Positions 39,500-47,394 of a stretch of 64,000 bases of DNA are shown here, piece by piece (position 1 is the first letter of the stretch; the number at the start of each line of letters is the position of its first letter). Both the position numbers and the translations under genes were made by a program. The DNA comes from Dactylosporangium vinaceum (GTDB lineage: Bacteria; Actinomycetota; Actinomycetes; Mycobacteriales; Micromonosporaceae), in assembly GCF_019904175.1 (NCBI RefSeq), contig NZ_CP061913.1, positions 10,106,001-10,170,000 on the forward strand, in the 5' to 3' direction. Below the pieces are notes generated by a model that saw only the letters and a list, made by a program, of their open reading frames with translations, did not search any database and had not been told where the DNA came from.

Positions 39500-41725
39500 T
39501 TGAGCGACGCGGTTCGCGACTCGGAGATCGCCGCTGAACAGGCTTACCTCGATCGGGTCTACGTGCGGCTGGACCAACTGCGGGTCACCGCGGCCGAGGT
39601 CGAGAAGGCCGGCTACAACATGGCCCGGGTCGGCAACTACGGAGCGTTGGTCGAGCGGGACGCGATGGTGTACCACGCGGCCCGTCGGCGCCGCGCGCTC
39701 GAAAGCGAGCACGACGGGCTGGTCTTCGGCCGGCTCGACCTAGGGCCCGACGGGGTGTCCGGCGCGGACGCGGCCGCCGTCGCGCCGGTGGTGCCGGGGG
39801 GCGAGGTGCGCTACGTGGGGCGGCTCGGCCTGCGCGACGAGGAGTACGAGTCCCTGGTCGTGGACTGGCGAGCGCCCGCGGCGGCACCGTTCTACCGCGC
39901 GACTCCGGCGGACCGGATGGGTGTGGTGCGGCGTCGGAGCATTCGCAGTACCAACGAAAAGGTCGTCAGTATTGAAGACGATCTCCTCGATCCGGCGGCG
40001 GCACCGGCCGACCTGGCCGTGATCGGCGACGGTGCGCTGCTGGCGAACCTCTCGCGCGCGACCGGGCGCGGCATGAAGGACATCGTCGCCACCATCCAGC
40101 GTGAGCAGGACGACGCGATCCGCTCCCCCGCGTCGGGCATCACGATCGTGCGCGGCGGCCCCGGCACCGGCAAGACCGCCGTCGCGCTGCACCGGGCCGC
40201 TTACCTGCTGTATGCGGACCGTAACCGGTACGAGAGCGGCGGAGTGCTCGTGGTCGGGCCGTCGGACGTGTTCGTCGGGTACGTGTCCCGGGTGCTCCCG
40301 TCACTCGGTGAGGACACGGCCACGCTGCGCTCATTGGGCCAGCTCGTCGAGGGCATCCAGGCCACCCGCCACGAGCCCCCGGACGTCGCCGCGATCAAGG
40401 GTTCCCTGCGCATGCAGCGCGTCCTCAGCCGCGCCGCGCGTGGACCGGTGCCCAATGCTCCAGACAAGCTCCGCATCCTGTACCGCGGGGAGCTCCTCAG
40501 CCTCGACAAGCCGGCCTTGGACGAGCTGCGCCGGACCGTGTTCAACCTGGGCGTGAAGCGCAACGCGGCCCGGGCGAAGGCGGCCGGGCACGTCCTTGAC
40601 GCACTGTGGCGCCAGTCCGTGCAGCTGCTGCCGTCGGGCCGGCAGCAGAAGCGCGAGGAGTTTGCGCCGGACATCGCCGAGCGGCCGGAGTTCGTGCAGT
40701 TCATGCGCGGCTGGTGGCCGGTGCTGCGCCCGACCGAGGTGCTGGGCTGGCTCGGCGATCGGCAGCGGCTGCAGCGCTGGGCCAACGGCATCCTGAGCAA
40801 CCGCGAGATCGCGCTGCTGGCGTCGTCGATCGACGCGGAGTCACTGTCTGGCTCGGCCTCGGCCTCGGGTTCGCGTTCGGGTTCGCGTTCGGCATCAGCC
40901 TCGGTCTCGGTTTCGGTTGAGGACGTGGCGCTGCTGGATGAGCTGCACGAGTACCTGGGCGATCCCCCGGCCCGCAAGCGTGCTCCGCGCGATCCGTTCA
41001 TGGTGGCCGAGGGTGTGCACGAGGTCTCGACGATCTCCGAGCGGATGGCCGCGGCGCGGGCTCAGGCGATCGAGCGGCCGGACGACTACCGCGACTACGC
41101 CCACATCATCGTCGACGAGTCCCAGGACGTGTCGCCGATGCAGTGGCGCATGGTCGGCCGCCGCGGCCCCCACGCCACGTGGACGATCGTCGGCGACCCG
41201 GCCCAGGCCGCATGGAACGACGCCGCCGAGTCCGACCGCGCCATGGAGGCCGCCGTCGGCACCCGCCGCCGCTCCGACTTCACGCTGACCACCAACTACC
41301 GCAACTCGGCCGAGATCTTCGCCGTCGCCGCCCGGGTCATCCGGGCCGCGCAGCCGGACATCGACCTGCCCACGGCGGTCCGCTCCTCGGGCGTCGACCC
41401 GGTCGAGCTGACCACCTCGGCCGACGAGCTCCCGGGCGCCGTCATCGACGCCGCCAAGACCCTGCTGGACCAGGTCGAGGGCACCGTCGGCGTGATCACC
41501 CCAACCCAGCGCCGGGCCGAGGTGTCGGCGTGGCTGGAGGGCCTGGACGCCGCCCGGCTGCAGACGGTGGGCGCCCTGGACTCGAAGGGCATGGAGTACG
41601 ACGGCGTCCTGGTCGTGGAGCCGGCCGCCATCCGCGACGAGGCGCCGACGGGCTTCCGGACCCTGTACGTGGCCCTATCCCGGGCGACCCAGCGGCTGAC
41701 TACAGTGGGCACACAGCCGTTCTGA
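39500..41725 (+). CDS. HelD-like RNA polymerase-associated UvrD/Rep-type ATPase, paralogue 2
   Basis: 741 residues. The N-terminal coiled coil (AYLDRVYVRLDQLRVTAAEV) has the form that enters the RNA polymerase secondary channel in known HelD. Walker A GGPGTGKT is at 219-226, Walker B VDESQDVSP, then VGDPAQAAWN and C-terminal VALSRATQRL. A Ser-rich insert (SGSASASGSRSGSRSA-type) at ~449-470 sits where the paralogue at 24333 has none. TTG start with AGGAG upstream. No neighbouring parA. It would release or recycle stalled RNA polymerase. Confidence 0.9.
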   Translation: MSDAVRDSEIAAEQAYLDRVYVRLDQLRVTAAEVEKAGYNMARVGNYGALVERDAMVYHAARRRRALESEHDGLVFGRLDLGPDGVSGADAAAVAPVVPGGEVRYVGRLGLRDEEYESLVVDWRAPAAAPFYRATPADRMGVVRRRSIRSTNEKVVSIEDDLLDPAAAPADLAVIGDGALLANLSRATGRGMKDIVATIQREQDDAIRSPASGITIVRGGPGTGKTAVALHRAAYLLYADRNRYESGGVLVVGPSDVFVGYVSRVLPSLGEDTATLRSLGQLVEGIQATRHEPPDVAAIKGSLRMQRVLSRAARGPVPNAPDKLRILYRGELLSLDKPALDELRRTVFNLGVKRNAARAKAAGHVLDALWRQSVQLLPSGRQQKREEFAPDIAERPEFVQFMRGWWPVLRPTEVLGWLGDRQRLQRWANGILSNREIALLASSIDAESLSGSASASGSRSGSRSASASVSVSVEDVALLDELHEYLGDPPARKRAPRDPFMVAEGVHEVSTISERMAAARAQAIERPDDYRDYAHIIVDESQDVSPMQWRMVGRRGPHATWTIVGDPAQAAWNDAAESDRAMEAAVGTRRRSDFTLTTNYRNSAEIFAVAARVIRAAQPDIDLPTAVRSSGVDPVELTTSADELPGAVIDAAKTLLDQVEGTVGVITPTQRRAEVSAWLEGLDAARLQTVGALDSKGMEYDGVLVVEPAAIRDEAPTGFRTLYVALSRATQRLTTVGTQPF

Positions 41726-41741
41726 CGCGGCGCTCGCAGCC

Positions 41742-41774
41742 GCCGACCGGGCCACTGCGACCTGGCCCGTCGGC
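41742..41774 (+). terminator. Terminator hairpin after the second helD gene
   Basis: GCCGACCGGGCC (41742-41753) pairs with GGCCCGTCGGC (41764-41774) with one bulged C, 17 bp past the stop codon. Confidence 0.6.
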
Positions 41775-41916
41775 TCCGCGGGCCTGCTTGCCGTAGCAGC
41801 CGTGGTGCTTGTTAAGGGCCGGCCGGGGCATGCTGCTTCTCGGCCGGCGGTTGACTTGGACTGCACGGTGGAGGAGCAGCACCACGGACGGCACGGCAGC
41901 ACCACGGACGGCACGG

Positions 41917-41949
41917 CGATAAGTCGGGCGCTTCGCGCCCGACTTATCG
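41917..41949. repeat. Palindromic REP-like element, copy 2
   Basis: Perfect 15-bp arms CGATAAGTCGGGCGC (41917-41931) and GCGCCCGACTTATCG (41935-41949) with loop TTC, then GATTTATATCCCGACGC. Same architecture and flank as the copy at 35819, with stem substitutions that occur on both arms. Confidence 0.85.
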
Positions 41950-42017
41950 GATTTATATCCCGACGCACGACAAGTCCGAAATTGGCGCTTCTCAGCTCAA
42001 TCCAAGTGATGCGGCTC

Positions 42018-42048
42018 TTGACCTCAAGCGCTTGAGGTTTGTTTTGCT
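42018..42048 (+). promoter_or_regulatory. MerR-type promoter with palindromic operator
   Basis: A -35 TTGACC (42018-42023) and a -10-like TTTGCT (42043-42048) are separated by 19 bp, the overlong spacing typical of MerR-controlled promoters. The perfect palindrome ACCTCAAGCGCTTGAGGT (42021-42038) fills the spacer. The predicted start falls on the ATG at 42055. Confidence 0.75.
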
Positions 42049-42054
42049 GGTGTC

Positions 42055-42111
42055 ATGAGCACGTTGACCTTGCACAACGGGTTCGCGGCGGCGCTGGAGG
42101 TGTCGGTGTGA
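42055..42111 (+). CDS. 18-residue leader peptide upstream of the MerR gene
   Basis: An ATG at the predicted transcription start opens MSTLTLHNGFAAALEVSV, whose TGA stop overlaps the MerR GTG start (GTGA). The MerR ribosome-binding site lies inside this small frame, so its translation could control MerR. Its first codons (TGAGCACGTTGAC) duplicate those of the MerR gene 53 bp later. It could be a true leaderless mini-gene or a relic of a duplicated gene start. Confidence 0.45.
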   Translation: MSTLTLHNGFAAALEVSV

Positions 42112-42548
42112 GCACGTTGACGATTCAGGACGTTGCGCGGCGCAGCGGGTTGAGCGAACCCACGCTGCGCTACTACGAGGAGGTCGGGCTGATCGGCCCG
42201 ATTGAGCGCGACCCCAGCAGCCGGCACCGCCGCTACCGCGAGGAGGACCTGGACACCCTCCAGGCACTCGCGTGCCTGCGAGCGATGGGCGTCGGCATCG
42301 AGGACATGCGGACGTACCAGGCCAACCGCAAGCGAGGCCGAGCCGCCGCCGGCGAGCAGCGCGATCTGCTGCACCGCCACGCCGAACGCATCGAGGCCGA
42401 GATTGCCACGTTGCAAGTTCACCTCGAGTACCTGCGGCGCAAGGCGATGCTGTGGGACGCCCGGGAGCGCGGCGACGCTACGGCCGAGGCGATGGCCTTC
42501 CAGCGGGTCCAGGATGTGCTGCCCCAGCTCGAGGGAGTCATGCGATGA
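42108..42548 (+). CDS. MerR-family transcriptional regulator
   Basis: 146 residues. The N-terminal winged helix (TIQDVARRSGLSEPTLRYYEEVGLI, then RHRRYREEDLDTLQAL) is classic MerR, followed by a long coiled-coil dimerisation helix; no metal-binding cysteines, so the signal is probably organic. The GTG at 42108 has GGAGG seven bases upstream. It overlaps the downstream SDR gene by four bases, and the palindromic promoter upstream indicates autoregulation of the pair. Confidence 0.93.
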   Translation: MSTLTIQDVARRSGLSEPTLRYYEEVGLIGPIERDPSSRHRRYREEDLDTLQALACLRAMGVGIEDMRTYQANRKRGRAAAGEQRDLLHRHAERIEAEIATLQVHLEYLRRKAMLWDARERGDATAEAMAFQRVQDVLPQLEGVMR

Positions 42549-43438
42549 GTGCTGTCCTGGTCACCGGGGCCAACGGGTATCTGGGCACGCGGCTGGTCGC
42601 GGATCTGCTGCAGCAAGGCGTTGCGGTGCGCGCGATGGTCCGCTCATCCGAAGCGGCGGCCGCCCTGCGCACGGCCGTCCCTGACGAGGCCGGCCTGGAG
42701 ATCGCCGATCGGGAAAACGCGTTCACGGGCGTGACGGATGTGTATCACCTGGCGTCCCCGATGCAGGTCGGCGGGGCCGAGGAGATCGTTGCGGCGGCCC
42801 GGGACAGCGCGGTCGACGTTCTGCGGGCGGCTCGCGACGCCGGGGTGCGGCGGGTGGTGTTGACGTCGTCGTTCGCGGCGATCGGGTACTCACCGAAGCC
42901 GGTCCGTGACTACACCGAGGATGACTGGACCGATCCGGATACGCCCGGGCTCGCGCCCTATCCGCGGTCGAAAGCGGTTGCCGAGCGCGCGGCCTGGGAC
43001 TTCATCGAGCGGGAGGGCGGCGGCATGGAGCTGGTCGTCATCAACCCGACCTGGATCGCCGGCCCGACGCTGATCGGCGAGGTGCGCTCGTCGCTGCAGG
43101 TCATCAAGGCGCTCGTGGAGGGCACCATGCCGGTCGTACCGCGCCAGCGCTTCGGCATCGCCGACGTACGCGACGTGGCCGAGCTGCACATCACCGCGAT
43201 GCGGACACCGGAAGCGGCCGGAAAGCGCTATCTCGCGCTCGCCGACGGCCCGACCGTCACGTGGCGGGAGGTGGCCGAACTGCTGGGCGGCAAAGTCGAG
43301 GAGGCGCCGGGCGAGGAGCCGCCGCCGCTCGTCATCCGCAATGAGCGGGCCAAGCGCGAACTGGGCTTCCGTCCCCGCCCGGCCCGGACGACCCTCACCG
43401 AGACCGTCGAGAGCATGCGCGCGCTCGGACTGCTGTAA
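42545..43438 (+). CDS. NAD(P)-dependent epimerase/dehydratase-like SDR
   Basis: 297 residues, extended short-chain dehydrogenase related to dihydroflavonol 4-reductases and aldehyde reductases. TGANGYLG at 7-14 binds the cofactor; S109, Y139 and K143 (YPRSK) form the active site. It reduces a carbonyl compound that probably also serves as the MerR signal. The ATG at 42545 overlaps the MerR stop; the two form a regulator-enzyme operon. Confidence 0.93.
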   Translation: MSAVLVTGANGYLGTRLVADLLQQGVAVRAMVRSSEAAAALRTAVPDEAGLEIADRENAFTGVTDVYHLASPMQVGGAEEIVAAARDSAVDVLRAARDAGVRRVVLTSSFAAIGYSPKPVRDYTEDDWTDPDTPGLAPYPRSKAVAERAAWDFIEREGGGMELVVINPTWIAGPTLIGEVRSSLQVIKALVEGTMPVVPRQRFGIADVRDVAELHITAMRTPEAAGKRYLALADGPTVTWREVAELLGGKVEEAPGEEPPPLVIRNERAKRELGFRPRPARTTLTETVESMRALGLL

Positions 43439-43986
43439 ACGCCGACGACCGTCACCGACAACCGCCAACGTGGATCGCTGCCAGGCACAACAGCCCACGT
43501 CGACAGTCTTCAGCGAACCCCGTGGACGTCGACCGTTGTCGGGGCTAACCGTCGACGTCGACCGTTGTCGAGGAGTGCAGTCGGCGCTGGCTGCCGTCGG
43601 GGTGATTGTCGAGGTTGACGGTTGTCGAGGACAGCAGTCAGCGCTCGCTGCCGTCGTGGGCGACCGTCGAGGTTGACGATTGTTGTGGACAGCCGTCGAC
43701 GTTGATGGTTGTCGAGGAGAGTGGTGGCGTTGACGGTTGTCGGCCCGCGCGCGAGTTGGCTGACGTTGAGGGGTGGCGGTCAACCCTGGCTGCGGTTGCG
43801 GCCGAGGTCGATGTTGACGGTTGTTGAGGACGGCGGACAACGTTGACGGTTGCCCATGACGGCGGTCCACGTTGATGGTTGTCGGGGACGGCGGCCCACG
43901 TTGATGGTTGTCGGGGATGGTGGTTGAGGTGGCTGCGCAGGGTTTGGCGGGGCCCGCTCGCTGGGGCGTGGTGATGGGAGGGCTGG
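43439..43986. repeat. Cluster of ~10 diverged 24-bp repeats (GTCGACGTTGACGGTTGTCG type)
   Basis: About ten copies of GTCGACGTTGACGGTTGTCGAGG lie in the same orientation, near 43524, 43551, 43609, 43667, 43697, 43727, 43808, 43836, 43868 and 43898, with irregular 25-80 bp spacing. The reverse complement matches the core of the array at 15.3 kb. No gene is supported in this gap; the frames open here differ between strands and have no codon bias. Confidence 0.85.
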
Positions 43987-44844
43987 TCAGCCCTTTGCGG
44001 CGCCCAAGGTCAGGCCGGCTACGAACTGGCGTTGTAGGGCGAAGAAGACGACGAGTGTCGGTAGGGCTACGAGCAGGGAGCCGGCGGCCAGGAGGTTGTA
44101 GTCGGTGAAGAACTGGCCTCGTAGGTTGTTCAGGGCGCTCGTCACCGGGAGCTTGTCGCCGGTTGAGATCAGGACCAGGGCGTAGAGGAAGTCGTTGTAG
44201 ATCCAGGTGAACAGGAGCGTCGCCAGGGCGGCCAGGGCTGGGCGGCAGAGGGGGAGGGTGACCTTCCAGTACTGCAGCCATACGCCGGCGCCGTCCATCA
44301 CGGCGGCCTCCGTGATCTCGACCGGCAGGGTGCGCATGAAGTTTGACAGGACGAAGACGCAGAAGCCGACCTGGAACGCCACGTGGATGGCGATCAGGCC
44401 CGCGTAGGAGTCGTACAGGGTGCCCGAGTCGGAGACGAAGCCCGGAACGGGAATCTGCTTGTACATCTCGTAGAGCGGCGTCACCAGAACCTGTGGCGGC
44501 AGCAGGTTGCCCGCGGTGAAGACGACGAGCAGTGGCAGGGCGAAGCGGATGCGGAGCCGGGCGATGCAGAAGGCGACGAACGAGGCCAGGAACAGGGTCA
44601 GGATCACGCCTGGTATTGCCACGATGACGGAGTTCGTGAAGTACTTCGGCAGCTCGGCCGAGTCCCACACCTGTGCGTAGTAGTGCAGGGTGAGCCGGTC
44701 GGGCCAGGAGAAGTACCCCTTCCGGGATGTCTCTTCGTAAGGACGGATCGACGCGTAGACCGCCAGGGCGAGTGGGGCCAGCCAGCCCAGCGCGACAACC
44801 GTCAGGAAGACGTTGAGGACGAGGCGGGCGGGGCGGAGTCTCAT
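43987..44844 (-). CDS. Carbohydrate ABC transporter permease (MalG-like)
   Basis: 285 residues, six transmembrane helices, CUT1-type inner-membrane permease. The cytoplasmic EAA loop EITEAAVMDGAGVWLQYWKV contacts the ATPase. It partners the MalF-like permease encoded upstream, overlapping it by four bases (ATG at 44844). No ATPase gene is in the operon; CUT1 systems of actinomycetes commonly share one MsiK-type ATPase encoded elsewhere. Imports an oligosaccharide. Confidence 0.95.
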   Translation of the reverse strand: MRLRPARLVLNVFLTVVALGWLAPLALAVYASIRPYEETSRKGYFSWPDRLTLHYYAQVWDSAELPKYFTNSVIVAIPGVILTLFLASFVAFCIARLRIRFALPLLVVFTAGNLLPPQVLVTPLYEMYKQIPVPGFVSDSGTLYDSYAGLIAIHVAFQVGFCVFVLSNFMRTLPVEITEAAVMDGAGVWLQYWKVTLPLCRPALAALATLLFTWIYNDFLYALVLISTGDKLPVTSALNNLRGQFFTDYNLLAAGSLLVALPTLVVFFALQRQFVAGLTLGAAKG

Positions 44845-45716
44845 CGTTCCTCCCGCAGGATGCGCACCAGGTAGGTGACGATGAAGCCGAGCGAGATCAG
44901 CAGCAGGATGACGGCGATCGCGGAGCCGAAGCCGATGCGGCTCGCCTCGCCGATGATGTTGTCGGTCACGAGCACGGACAGCAGCTCCAGGCCGTTGCGG
45001 CCGCGGTTGATGGCGTAGACGATGTCGAACGCGCGCAGGCCCTCGATGACGGTGATGACCAGGACGATGATGTTGACCGGGCGCAGGGTGGGGAACGTGA
45101 CGCGGAAGAAGGTCTGGGCCTCGTTGGCGCCGTCGAGGGCGGCCGACTCCTTCAGGGCCGGGTCGACGGCTTTCAGGCCGGCCAGGTAGAGGATCATGAC
45201 GTAGCCGACGTGCCGCCAGCCGACCGCGACGAGCACGGCCCAGATGTTGATGGACGGGTCGCCCAGGAAGTCGATGGGGTTGCCGGTGCGGCCCAGGATG
45301 CTGTTGAGCGCACCGTAGTCGCGCGAGTACACCAGCTGCGAGATGAAGCCGACGATGGCCAGCGAGAGCACGACCGGCAGGTACAGCGCGCTCTGGTAGA
45401 AGCGGCCGAAGCGCAGCTGCTTGTCCAGGAGCACGGCGAAGAACAGGCCGAGCGGGGTGGCGACGAAGCCGAGGAACGCCAGCCAGAGCAGGTTGTGCCG
45501 CATCGCCGGCCAGAACGGCGGGTAGACGTTGACGATCGTGTCGTAGTTCTTCCCGCCGACCCAGACCGGGTCGGTGACACCGTTCCAGGACGTGAAGGAC
45601 AGCCCGACGGAGGCGATCGTGGGACCCCAGATGAGGGCGAGGTCCAGCACGACCGCCACGCCGAGGACGACCGCGATGACGGTGCGGTCGCTCCAGCCGA
45701 ACCGCTTGATCTTCAC
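44841..45716 (-). CDS. Carbohydrate ABC transporter permease (MalF-like)
   Basis: 291 residues, CUT1 permease with six predicted helices and an EAA loop (KESAALDGANEAQTFFRVTFP). GTG start at 45716 overlaps the binding-protein stop by four bases; its own stop overlaps the MalG-like start. It forms the heterodimeric channel for the sugar bound by the upstream lipoprotein. Confidence 0.95.
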   Translation of the reverse strand: MKIKRFGWSDRTVIAVVLGVAVVLDLALIWGPTIASVGLSFTSWNGVTDPVWVGGKNYDTIVNVYPPFWPAMRHNLLWLAFLGFVATPLGLFFAVLLDKQLRFGRFYQSALYLPVVLSLAIVGFISQLVYSRDYGALNSILGRTGNPIDFLGDPSINIWAVLVAVGWRHVGYVMILYLAGLKAVDPALKESAALDGANEAQTFFRVTFPTLRPVNIIVLVITVIEGLRAFDIVYAINRGRNGLELLSVLVTDNIIGEASRIGFGSAIAVILLLISLGFIVTYLVRILREER

Positions 45717-46993
45717 GGCGTGAAGATGGTCTTCTTCTGGGCCTCGATGCTCTTCAGGAGGCCGTCGACGTCGTCGGGCTTGTTGATGAAGGTCTGGAGG
45801 GCGGGGATCATGACCTGGGACGCGAAGTCGGGCCGGGTGTCGCGGTCCAGGAACTGGGAGATGTGCTTGGCGCCGCTGATGAGCTCGGCGGACTTCTTCT
45901 GCAGCGCGCTATAGCCGGAGGTGTCGGCGGTCTTGTTGGCGGCGACGTTCGTCGGGTTGTTCTTCAGGTAGGCCAGTTCGGCGGGGCCGGTGGCCAGGTA
46001 CTTCATCAGCTCCTTGGCGCCGGCCGCGTTCTTGGGCTTGGCCGCGACCATGAAGCCGTCGATCGGCGCCTCGACGGAGTCCTGGCCGAACTCCGAGTTG
46101 ATCTCGGGGAAGGCGAAGAAGTCGAGGTCGGCCAGGTCGGCACCGGAGAACTGTTCGCCGACGAAGGTGCCGGAGACGTACATCCCGGACTGCTTGTTGA
46201 GCAGTGACTGGGCCGCTTCCTGCCAGGTGCGGCCGTTGGCGCCCGGCTGGTGGTACGGCAACAGCCCGCGCCAGGTGTCGAAGACGGTCTTGAGCTTGGC
46301 GTCGGTCCACGCCTGCTTGCCGGCCATCAGGTCGACGTGGAACTGGTACCCGTTGATGCGCATGTTCAGGTAGTCGAACGTGCCCATCGCGGGCCAGCCG
46401 TCCTTGTCGGCGAACGCGACAGGGATGAGGCCGTCGGTCTTCATCTTCTCGCAGAGCGTCTTGAACTCGTCGAGGGTCTTCGGGGGTGTGTAGCCCTTCT
46501 GCTGCCAGACGCTCTTGCGGTAGAAGACGCCCCACGGATAGTTGTAGAACGGCAAGAAGTACTGCTTGCCGTCCTCCCCCGTCGAGGCGGCCTTGAGCGC
46601 TTCGGAGAAGTTGCCGCCGACCTCGGCCCACACGTCGGAGATGTCGCGGGCCAGGCCCTGCTTGGCGAAGAACTGCATGCGGTAGCCGGCGAACCAGCAG
46701 AACACGTCGTCCGGGTTGCCCTGCAGGTAGCGGTTGATGTTCTCCTGGAACGAGTTGTGGTCGACGGTGTTGACCTTGACGTTCTTGCCGTTGGCGTAGC
46801 CCGAGATGACGTTGGCCATCGCGGTCTTCGGTACGTTGTCGGAGTAGTTGGAGCCGAACGTGACGTCTCCGGTGGCGTTGCCGGTGTCTTTGGCGTCGTC
46901 GCTGCTACCGCACGCAGCGAGCAGTGACGTCGCCGCCACGCCTCCGATGCCGGCCATGGCGCCGCCCAGGACGGTACGACGGGAGAAGTTCAT
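45713..46993 (-). CDS. Carbohydrate ABC transporter substrate-binding lipoprotein
   Basis: 426 residues, MalE/SBP_bac-type protein. A twin-arginine-like N-terminus (NFSRRTVLGGAM) and a lipobox (LLAACG) indicate export and lipid anchoring outside the membrane. Body motifs such as YNYPWGVFYRKSVWQQKG and the Trp/Tyr-rich pocket suggest oligosaccharide binding. The ATG at 46993 follows GAGGAGGAA. First gene of the importer operon, divergent from deoR-galTK, so it probably imports galactosides or related sugars under DeoR control. Confidence 0.93.
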   Translation of the reverse strand: MNFSRRTVLGGAMAGIGGVAATSLLAACGSSDDAKDTGNATGDVTFGSNYSDNVPKTAMANVISGYANGKNVKVNTVDHNSFQENINRYLQGNPDDVFCWFAGYRMQFFAKQGLARDISDVWAEVGGNFSEALKAASTGEDGKQYFLPFYNYPWGVFYRKSVWQQKGYTPPKTLDEFKTLCEKMKTDGLIPVAFADKDGWPAMGTFDYLNMRINGYQFHVDLMAGKQAWTDAKLKTVFDTWRGLLPYHQPGANGRTWQEAAQSLLNKQSGMYVSGTFVGEQFSGADLADLDFFAFPEINSEFGQDSVEAPIDGFMVAAKPKNAAGAKELMKYLATGPAELAYLKNNPTNVAANKTADTSGYSALQKKSAELISGAKHISQFLDRDTRPDFASQVMIPALQTFINKPDDVDGLLKSIEAQKKTIFTP

Positions 46994-47394
46994 CGATTCC
47001 TCCTCAGCAAGGCACAGAACCAAACGAGAACCTCCAGTACGGCGACGGTGCCCTCAGAAGCGCACATTGTCAATGGATCTCAGCCCATGATCAGCTGCAA
47101 TTTGCGGGGATCGATACAACTTTGCCCGCAAAATTCATCGACACATGTCGGTAACATCAAGGGGTCGGCACCCCGTCCACGGCCCACGCCACGGAGAGTT
47201 GCCTGTTCGAGTTTGTTGACTTCTGGTCGGCTAGGTTCGAAGCTGTACGCCATGCGAGCGGCCGAGGACTTCGACCGGGCCAGCGGGGCGCGCGGACGTT
47301 CGGGAGACGTAACGTCTGCGTTGGAACCCGTTGTGGGTCCGGCCACTCGCGCAGCCGTCGACACCCCCGCTGCGCCTGCGAAGGGAACGCAGTG
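46994..47394. other. Divergent control region between the sugar importer and deoR-galTK
   Basis: A perfect TTGACA lies on the minus strand (47073-47068) toward the importer, but no convincing -10 follows. On the + strand a 48-codon frame (47252-47395) ends in TGATG, overlapping the DeoR start; it is Ala/Arg-rich and unproven. I see no clear inverted-repeat operator. Confidence 0.45.

Larger units (their letters stand above)
41726..42054. other. Intergenic region with direct and inverted repeats
   Basis: No gene seen. It contains the helD terminator, two exact tandem copies of AGCACCACGGACGGCACGGC (41878-41897 and 41898-41917), a REP-like palindrome and the MerR promoter. Confidence 0.6.

Noticed and set aside
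43439..43986. Possible CRISPR array of 24-bp repeats
   Set aside because: Copies are too diverged, spacing varies from about 25 to 80 bp, the core also occurs between copies, and there are no cas genes.
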